Positions 58,466 to 64,000 of a DNA stretch of 64,000 nt are shown piece by piece (position 1 is the stretch's first letter; each line of letters opens with the position of its first letter). The notes under the pieces are model-generated. The model saw only the letters and a program-made list of their open reading frames with translations, was not told the DNA's origin and made no database searches. The translations under genes were made by a program, and so were the position numbers. The stretch is from Streptomyces viridiviolaceus (GTDB lineage Bacteria > Actinomycetota > Actinomycetes > Streptomycetales > Streptomycetaceae). The stretch spans positions 310,001-374,000 of the forward strand of contig NZ_BMWA01000003.1 in the NCBI RefSeq assembly GCF_014650995.1. Direction: 5' to 3'.

Positions 58466-59437
58466 TCAGGCGTCGAAGTGCTCCCGCACCCGCGCATGGG
58501 CCTCGGGGGCCGCACCCGTACGGTCCAGACCCAGCAGTGCCGCGCCCAGCACGGGCCGCGCCGTCACCACCCGCGGCACGGCCAGGGGGGCGCGGTCGGC
58601 GAGCAACCGGCGTACGCGGTCGTCGAGTCGGGGGTGCCGGGCGGCCAGGACGCTGCCGCCCAGGAGGACCGGGGTCTCCTCGGCCAGCAGGTCCAGCCGG
58701 GTCAGTGCGACGGTGGCCATGGCCACCACCTCGTCGGCCTGCCGGTCGACGATCGCACGGGCCACCCCGTCGCCGTCCGCGGCCGTGGCGAACAGGACCG
58801 GGGCCAGCTCGTGGCGCCGGGCCGAACCGATCCGTCCGAGGTGCAGGGCCTCGATGAGCGCGTACATGGAATCGAGCCCGAAGTGGGCGGGCAGGGCGCG
58901 GGCCAGCTCCGTCGGCTCCCCCCGGCCGTCCTCCGCCCGGGCCGCGTGCCACAGCGCCTCCTCGGCCAGCCCCCAGCCGCCGCCCCAGTCGCCGGAGAGG
59001 CGGCCCAGGGCCGGGAAGCGGGCGGTACGGCCGTCGGGGCGCATGCCGACGCAGTTCACGCCGGCGCCGCAGACGACGGCGACCCCGCGCGGCTCGGCCA
59101 CCCCGGCCCGCAGGACGGCGAACGTGTCGTTGCGCACGTCCACGCTCCGGCCCCACGCGCGCGCGTGCAGGGCGGCGGCCAGCTGCTCCTCCTCCACGGG
59201 CAGGTCGGCGTTGGCCAGGCACGCCGAGACGTGGTCGACGGAGCCGACGCCGGCCGCGGCGAGGGCGCGCGTCACCGCGTCGGCGAGGGCGTCCACCGCC
59301 CGCTCCACGCCCACGGCGGGCGGACGGAAGCCGCCGCCGCGGGCCGTGGCGAGGACGTCCCCGCCGGCCGTCACGACGGCCACGTCGGTCTTGCTGTTGC
59401 CCGCGTCGACGGCGAGGACACTCGCGGTCAGGCCCAC
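58466..59437 (-). CDS. csnK: BadF/BadG-type sugar kinase (N-acetylglucosamine kinase-like)
   Basis: 323 residues from GTG 59437 (GGAG 9 bases upstream), overlapping the GH4 stop by 10 bp. Phosphate loop AVDAGNSKTDVAVV at the N-terminus, SGDWGGGWGLAEEALW in the middle, and LLGGSVLAARHP near the C-terminus: ASKHA fold of the BadF/N-acetylglucosamine kinase group. It should phosphorylate an amino sugar such as glucosamine. From memory, S. coelicolor csnK has the same position downstream of csnH. Symbol by analogy. Confidence 0.8.
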   Translation of the reverse strand: MGLTASVLAVDAGNSKTDVAVVTAGGDVLATARGGGFRPPAVGVERAVDALADAVTRALAAAGVGSVDHVSACLANADLPVEEEQLAAALHARAWGRSVDVRNDTFAVLRAGVAEPRGVAVVCGAGVNCVGMRPDGRTARFPALGRLSGDWGGGWGLAEEALWHAARAEDGRGEPTELARALPAHFGLDSMYALIEALHLGRIGSARRHELAPVLFATAADGDGVARAIVDRQADEVVAMATVALTRLDLLAEETPVLLGGSVLAARHPRLDDRVRRLLADRAPLAVPRVVTARPVLGAALLGLDRTGAAPEAHARVREHFDA

Positions 59438-60693
59438 GCCAGGTGCTCCTGGTTGTGCGCGATCAGCAGGTCGGTGAGCCGGTCGGCCAACGCGTACTGG
59501 CCGACGAGCGGGTGGGCGAGCAGGGCCCGGAACACGCGGTCGCGCCCGCCGTGCAGGGCGGCCCGCAGGGCCAGGTCCTCGTACGCGGTGACGTTCGCCA
59601 TCAGGCCCGCGTACAGCGGGTCCACGGCCGGTACGGGCAGCGCGGTGGCGCCCTTGCGGCCCACCGCCGCCGGCACCTCGATGACCGCGTCGTCGGGGAG
59701 GAAGGGCAGCGTGCCCCGGTTGCTGGTGTTCACCACCTGGTAGGGGGAGCCCTGGCCGCCGAGCAGGGCCGCCGCCAGGTCCACGGCCGCCTCCGAGTAG
59801 TAGGCCCCGCCCCGCCTGGCCAGCAGCGCGGGCTTCTCGTCCAGGGCCGGATCGCCGTACATCGTCAGCAGCTCCCGTTCCATCGCCGCCACTTCCGCGG
59901 CCCGTGACGGCTTGGTGCGTGACTCCTCCACGACCTCGTCGTGCGCGTAGTAGTAGCGCAGGTAGTAGGAGGGGACGACGCCCAGGCGGTCCAGGAGCGG
60001 GCGGGGCAGGCGGAGGTCTGCGGCGATGGTGTCGCCGTGTCCGGCCAGCAGCCCCGGCAGGACGTCCTCGCCCTCGGGTCCGCCCAGGCGGACGCCGGTC
60101 TCCCAGGTGAGGTGGTTCAGGCCCACGTGGTCCAGGTGGACCTCGCCGGGCGCCACGCCGAGCAGCGCGGCGAACTTGCGCTGCAGCCCGATGGCCACGT
60201 TGCACAGGCCGACCGCCCGGTGGCCGGCCTGCAGCAGCGCGCGGGTCACGATGCCGACCGGGTTGGTGAAGTCGATGATCCAGGCGTCCGGATTGGCCCG
60301 CCGGATCCGCTCGGCGATGTCCAGGACCACGGGCACCGTGCGCAGGGCCTTGGCCAGGCCGCCCGCGCCGGTCGTCTCCTGGCCCACGCAGCCGCACTCC
60401 AGCGGCCAGGTCTCGTCCCGCTCGCGGGCCGCCTGGCCGCCGACGCGGAGCTGGAGGAGGACGGCGTCGGCGCCGTCCACGGCCGCGTCCAGGTCACCGG
60501 TCGTGACGACACGGCCGTCGTGGCCCTGCTTGGCGAAGATGCGGCGGGCCAGTCCGCCCACCAGCTCCAGCCGGTCGGCGGCCGGATCGGCGAGGACCAG
60601 TTCCTCGACGGGCAGCGTGTCCCGCAACCGGGCGAAGCCGTCGACGAGTTCGGGCGTGTAGGTCGAACCGCCGCCGACCACGGTGAGTTTCAT
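59428..60693 (-). CDS. csnH: GH4-family NAD+-dependent 6-phospho-beta-glucosidase-like
   Basis: 421 residues from ATG 60693 behind GAAAGGG. NAD-binding VVGGGSTYTPELVDGF at the N-terminus, QLRVGGQAARERDE, IIDFTNPVGIVT, GLCNVAIG (metal Cys) and GLNHLTW (metal His), the GH4 set. These enzymes need NAD+ and Mn2+ and cut 6-phosphoglycosides by redox elimination. Length is normal. In the csn operon it would cleave chitosan-derived or related oligosaccharide. Four bases after the csnR-like gene. Confidence 0.9.
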   Translation of the reverse strand: MKLTVVGGGSTYTPELVDGFARLRDTLPVEELVLADPAADRLELVGGLARRIFAKQGHDGRVVTTGDLDAAVDGADAVLLQLRVGGQAARERDETWPLECGCVGQETTGAGGLAKALRTVPVVLDIAERIRRANPDAWIIDFTNPVGIVTRALLQAGHRAVGLCNVAIGLQRKFAALLGVAPGEVHLDHVGLNHLTWETGVRLGGPEGEDVLPGLLAGHGDTIAADLRLPRPLLDRLGVVPSYYLRYYYAHDEVVEESRTKPSRAAEVAAMERELLTMYGDPALDEKPALLARRGGAYYSEAAVDLAAALLGGQGSPYQVVNTSNRGTLPFLPDDAVIEVPAAVGRKGATALPVPAVDPLYAGLMANVTAYEDLALRAALHGGRDRVFRALLAHPLVGQYALADRLTDLLIAHNQEHLAWA

Positions 60694-60697
60694 GTCG

Positions 60698-61930
60698 TCA
60701 GCCCTTTCGAGGTCGGGTCTCGCGCGAGGTGTCGAAGACCTCGTCGCGGGTGGTCGCGAGCGCGCTCTCCAGCGCACCGCGCAGGACGGGGTCCTCGGTC
60801 ACGGAACCGACGACGAGCCGGGGCCGGGAGGCGGCCAGCTCCGCCAGCTCCTCCTGCACGAGGGCGCGCAGCGCCTCGCCGCCGGCGGCGAGCGCGGCGC
60901 CGCTGAGGACGACGAGTTCGGGGTCCAGGACGGAGACCAGCGAGGCCAGGCCGGTGGCCAGACGGGTGGCGTACGTCCGGAGGAGCCGGCGGTGCGGATC
61001 GTCCCCGGCCCGCGCCGCCCGGGCGAGGAGGGCGGCGGCGGCCTCGGCGTAGGGGCCGGTGGGGATCGGTCCGACGCCGAGCTGCCGGGCGAGGACGGGG
61101 ACGGCCTGGGCACCGGCCAGCTCCTGGTAGCCGCCGCTGCCCGTCCGGGCGACCTGGCGGACCAGCGGGGCGCCCGGCACGGGCAGGAAGCCGACCTCGC
61201 CGGCACCGCCGGTGAAGCCGCGGTGCAGCCGGCCGCCGAGGACCAGGGCGGCGCCCAGGCCCTCCTGGTTCCACAGCAGGACGAAGTCCTCGTGACCGCG
61301 GGCCGCGCCGAGGCGCTGCTCGGCCACGGCGGCGAGGTTGACGTCGTTCTCGTACTCGACCGGCATCGGCAGGGCGGCGGCGAGGTCGCCGAGCAGGCCG
61401 GGGGAGTGCCAGCCGGGCAGGTGGGAGGCGTAGCGCAGCCGGCCGGTGCCCGGGTCGAAGGCGCCCGGGGTGCCGATGACGAGGCGGCGGACGTCGGCGC
61501 GGGCCAGCCCGGCCGCCTCCACCGCGCCGTCGAGGGCGCCGGTGACCTGCCGGACGACGGAGGTGCCGGCGCCGCTGCCGGGCGTGGGCGTCTCGTGGCG
61601 GCCGACCGTGCGGCCGGTGACGTCGGCGACGGCGGCGACGATACGGCCCGGGCGGACGTCCAGACCGGCGGCGTACGCGGCGGCCGGGTTGACCTCGTAC
61701 AGCTGGGCGCCCGGTCCGGGCCTGCCCTCCGTGGTGCCGCCGGCCAGCACGAGCCCGGCCGCCTCCAGGCGGGCGAGCAGCTGCGAGGCGGTCGGCTTCG
61801 ACAGGCCGGTGAGTTCGCCGATCCGGGTGCGCGACAGCGGTCCGTGCTCCTGCAAGAGGTCCAGGGCGGCGCGGTCGTTCATGGCGCGCAGGACGCGCGG
61901 GGTGCCCGGCGTACCGGCGGTTCCTGCCAT
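60698..61930 (-). CDS. csnR: ROK-family transcriptional regulator, CsnR-like
   Basis: 410 residues from ATG 61930 (MAGTAGTPGTPRVLRAMNDR); the longer frame is upstream DNA. N-terminal winged HTH: LSRTRIGELTGLSKPTASQL, in part. ROK domain: DVRPGRIVAAVADVTG, VIGTPGAFDPGTG, EYENDVNLAAVAEQ, LGGRLHRGFTGGAGEVGFLPV. The Cys-rich zinc motif of active ROK kinases is absent, so it is a repressor. Operator copy 17 bases upstream of the start, so likely self-regulating the operon csnR-H-K. CsnR responds to chitosan-derived monosaccharide. Confidence 0.87.
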   Translation of the reverse strand: MAGTAGTPGTPRVLRAMNDRAALDLLQEHGPLSRTRIGELTGLSKPTASQLLARLEAAGLVLAGGTTEGRPGPGAQLYEVNPAAAYAAGLDVRPGRIVAAVADVTGRTVGRHETPTPGSGAGTSVVRQVTGALDGAVEAAGLARADVRRLVIGTPGAFDPGTGRLRYASHLPGWHSPGLLGDLAAALPMPVEYENDVNLAAVAEQRLGAARGHEDFVLLWNQEGLGAALVLGGRLHRGFTGGAGEVGFLPVPGAPLVRQVARTGSGGYQELAGAQAVPVLARQLGVGPIPTGPYAEAAAALLARAARAGDDPHRRLLRTYATRLATGLASLVSVLDPELVVLSGAALAAGGEALRALVQEELAELAASRPRLVVGSVTEDPVLRGALESALATTRDEVFDTSRETRPRKG

Positions 61931-61946
61931 GTGTCCGCCAACTGTT

Positions 61947-61959
61947 AGGAAGGTTTCCT
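61947..61959. promoter_or_regulatory. CsnR/ROK-type operator
   Basis: AGGAAGGTTTCCT: arms AGGAA (61947-61951) and TTCCT (61955-61959) with a 3-base centre. It matches the CsnR box AGGAAAGTTTCCT as I recall with one change. It lies 17-29 bases before the start of csnR, where it would block transcription. Confidence 0.78.
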
Positions 61960-62060
61960 GTCGGCTGAGAAACGTAGGCCCCCGGGAAGGAGCCGTCAAG
62001 AGGGACCGCCCCCGAGGCGACGGGGTCGTCACCGCGGGGGCGGAAGAAGGGCGCTGCCGG

Positions 62061-63152
62061 CTACTTCGTCGTGCTCGGCGGACTGATCGGCGAGGCCGCG
62101 AGCGACTGCGGGGACGTGGAGCTCGCGTAGGCCGACGGGGCCGCGACCCCGGCGGCCGGGTCGGCAGCGGCGGCCTCCTCCACGGGCAGCGGGACGCCGC
62201 CGACGATCGGGATGTCGGCCGCGTCGAAGGCGCGCTTGATGCGCCAGCGCAGCTCGCGCTCGACGGTGAGGGACTTGCCGGGCATGGTCTTCGCCGAGAC
62301 GCGGACCACCATGGAGTCCAGCAGGACCGAGTCCAGGCCGAGCACCTCGATCGGGCCCCACAGGAGCTCGTTCCAGGGCTCCTCCTTGCCCATCCGCTCG
62401 CCGACCGCGTCGATGGCCTTCTTCACCTTGTCCAGGTCCTCGTCGGAGCGGACCGTCACGTCCACGCCGGCCGTCGACCAGCCCTGGGAGAGGTTGCCGA
62501 TCCGCTTGACCTCGCCGTTGCGGACGTACCAGATCTCGCCGTTGTCGCCGCGCAGCTTGGTCACGCGCAGACCGACCTCGATGACCTCGCCGGAGGCCAC
62601 GCCCGCGTCGATGCTGTCGCCGACGCCGTACTGGTCCTCCAGGATCATGAAGACACCGGAGAGGAAGTCGGTGACCAGGTTGCGGGCGCCGAAACCGATG
62701 GCCACGCCCGCGACGCCGGCGGAGGCCAGCAGCGGGGCCAGGTTGATCTGGAACGTGGCGAGGACCATCAGGGCCGCGGTGCCCAGGATCACGAAGCTGG
62801 CCACCGAGCGCAGGACCGACCCGATGGCCTGGGAGCGCTGCCGGCGGCGCTCGGCGTTGACGAGGAGCCCGCCCAGCGCGGTGCCGTCGACCGCCTGGAC
62901 CGTGCGGTTCATGCGGTCGATCAGCTTGGTGATCGCCCGCCGCACCACCGCCCTGAGCACCGCGGCTATGACCACGATCAGCAGCACCCGCAGCCCGATG
63001 GCGAGCCACGTCGACCAGTTCTCCTCGACCCAGCTCGCGGCGTTCGTCGCGCTCTCCTGGGCGTCCTGGAACGTGGGCACCGTCGGAGCCGTCGGTGAGG
63101 GTGACGGCGACGAACCGGCGGCGGCCGGCAGGACGGCGGCGGACAGGGACAC
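62061..63152 (-). CDS. MscS-family mechanosensitive channel
   Basis: 363 residues from GTG 63152. A Ser/Pro-rich start, then TM1 (WLAIGLRVLLIVVIAAVLRAVV, in part), TM2 (VASFVILGTAALMVLATFQI) and pore helix TM3 (LLASAGVAGVAIGFGARNL, in part) with the Gly/Ala pattern of MscS; then the beta domain (DQYGVGDSIDAGVASG, VTKLRGDNGEIWYVRNGEV) and a C-terminal alpha/beta domain; a Ser/Pro tail follows. Opens under membrane tension to release solutes. 131 bp separate it from the csn unit. Confidence 0.9.
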   Translation of the reverse strand: MSLSAAVLPAAAGSSPSPSPTAPTVPTFQDAQESATNAASWVEENWSTWLAIGLRVLLIVVIAAVLRAVVRRAITKLIDRMNRTVQAVDGTALGGLLVNAERRRQRSQAIGSVLRSVASFVILGTAALMVLATFQINLAPLLASAGVAGVAIGFGARNLVTDFLSGVFMILEDQYGVGDSIDAGVASGEVIEVGLRVTKLRGDNGEIWYVRNGEVKRIGNLSQGWSTAGVDVTVRSDEDLDKVKKAIDAVGERMGKEEPWNELLWGPIEVLGLDSVLLDSMVVRVSAKTMPGKSLTVERELRWRIKRAFDAADIPIVGGVPLPVEEAAAADPAAGVAAPSAYASSTSPQSLAASPISPPSTTK

Positions 63153-63456
63153 GGCGGATACCTCCAGTGCACAGCGGTCCGCCCCCCGGACCGGACCGAG
63201 GCCACGGAAGGATCACCGGAGGGACGGAATCACCACACTAACGGGGCACCATGTGCGGATCCGTGTGAAGTTCACAGGAGAGACGGTGCTCACCCGTGCT
63301 TGAACTGGTCACGGTCCGGGGGATCCATCAGATGTGGTCGAAAACACTCCCAGCCCGTTACCGGGAGATGGTGGCGCTTCCACCAGGCATGAGGGGAGAC
63401 TGACTGCAGATCGTCCCGGCGCGAGCCACGCGCCGCCGACGCCCAAGGAGGCACCC
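63153..63456. other. Divergent promoter region between mscS and HNH gene
   Basis: 304 bases holding both promoters. It includes the small inverted repeat GGTGGCGCTTCCACC near 63370. No ORF with codon bias is present. AAGGAGG just before 63457 is the ribosome site for the HNH gene. Confidence 0.5.
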
Positions 63457-63993
63457 GTGCCGCATGTCCTGGTCCTCAACGCGTCGTACGAGCCGCTCGG
63501 CGTCGTACCGCTCCGCCGCGCGCTCGTCCTCGTCCTCGAGAACAAGGCCGTGTGCCTCGAGGAGTCCGGCGCCTATCTGCACAGCGCGACCGTCACAGTC
63601 CCCGCACCCAGCGTGGTCCGGCTCAAGCGATTCGTGCGGGTTCCCTACCGGGGGCCCGTTCCTCTGACCCGGCGGGCGCTCTTCGCGCGCGACGGGGGCC
63701 GGTGCATGTACTGCGGTGGCGTCGCAACCAGCGTCGACCACGTCATCCCGCGCAGCCGCGGGGGCAAGCACGTCTGGGACAACGTGGTGGCGTCCTGCCG
63801 CCGCTGCAACCACGTCAAGGCCGACCGGCACCTCGTCGAGCTGGGCTGGCGGCTGCGCCACAAACCCGCCCCGCCCACCGGTCTGGCCTGGCGCATCATC
63901 GGCACCGGCCACAGGGACCCGCGCTGGCTGCCGTACTTGCAGCCCTACGGCGCGGACGACGCCCTGGCCCGGATCGACGGCATCTCCGCCTGA
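63457..63993 (+). CDS. HNH endonuclease
   Basis: 178 residues from GTG 63457 (PHVLVLNASYEPLGVV) with a perfect AAGGAGG 6 bases before. The C-terminal HNH domain has a zinc knuckle CMYCGG...CRRCN, VDHVIPRSRGGKHVWDNVV with the active His and Asn, and KADRHLVELGW. The N-terminal LNASYEPL module is common to this actinobacterial family. Probably a chromosomal nuclease of unknown job, not part of a visible restriction or phage unit. Confidence 0.9.
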   Translation: MPHVLVLNASYEPLGVVPLRRALVLVLENKAVCLEESGAYLHSATVTVPAPSVVRLKRFVRVPYRGPVPLTRRALFARDGGRCMYCGGVATSVDHVIPRSRGGKHVWDNVVASCRRCNHVKADRHLVELGWRLRHKPAPPTGLAWRIIGTGHRDPRWLPYLQPYGADDALARIDGISA

Positions 63994-64000
63994 CGGTCCG

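Overview
The window is chromosomal DNA of a Streptomyces or very close relative. The evidence is very high G+C with strong G/C bias at third codon positions, frequent GTG and TTG starts, many ATGA/GTGA gene overlaps, a chaplin with a sortase signal, a degenerate rodlin leader, a MelC1/MelC2-type tyrosinase pair, an SsbB-type SSB without an acidic tail, and a CsnR-type ROK regulator with its operator. From memory, the order chaplin/rodlin - polysaccharide genes - tyrosinase - ssbB - csn genes recalls one arm of the S. coelicolor chromosome. I could not run an alignment.

Layout. (a) 1-3.2 kb: a hydrolase-ABC ATPase fusion (cut by the window edge) and its ABC-2 permease. (b) 3.3-23 kb: a cell-surface island. 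It holds a rodlin-leader remnant behind a sigma-BldN-like promoter, a three-domain wall-anchored chaplin, a flavin monooxygenase/ATP-grasp pair, a secreted GH26-like hydrolase, and a seven-gene Wzx/Wzy-type exopolysaccharide operon on the minus strand (initiating glycosyltransferase, polymerase/ligase, MurJ-like flippase, deacetylase, two GT4 enzymes, Wzz-like protein). Several secreted proteins of unknown role, a tyrosinase operon, and a tandemly duplicated pair of small Cys-containing secreted proteins follow. (c) 23-30.7 kb: an alpha/beta hydrolase with a Cys nucleophile, tRNA-Arg(UCU), two linked GTPases, SsbB and a thioester-forming surface protein. (d) 30.7-35.4 kb: a gene-poor, eroded stretch with an SpdD-like mobile-element relic, a frameshifted gene, short repeats and small conserved hypotheticals. 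(e) 35.5-47.5 kb: ABC-F factor EttA, a thioesterase, a MacB/FtsX-type ABC system with two giant permeases joined by a repeat-encoded proline-rich ORF, truncated haemoglobin, and a broken methyltransferase. (f) 47.5-58.3 kb: a seven-gene signalling operon (GlnX-like, GlnH-like, coiled-coil, PknG kinase, PP2C phosphatase, VWA, FHA). (g) 58.4-64 kb: csnR-csnH-csnK-like sugar genes, an MscS channel and an HNH endonuclease.

How it fits together. Region b looks like a toolkit for coating hyphae: hydrophobic chaplin/rodlin-type proteins, a lipid-linked polysaccharide made and exported by the Wzx/Wzy route, a glycoside hydrolase that could trim it, and tyrosinase. Region f joins an extracytoplasmic amino-acid-binding protein and a membrane protein to a kinase, a phosphatase and a phosphothreonine reader, like the mycobacterial GlnH-GlnX-PknG system but with more parts. 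The least explained elements are the duplicated small-protein cassette with its covarying hairpin, the repeat ORF between the two permeases, and the monooxygenase/ATP-grasp pair.
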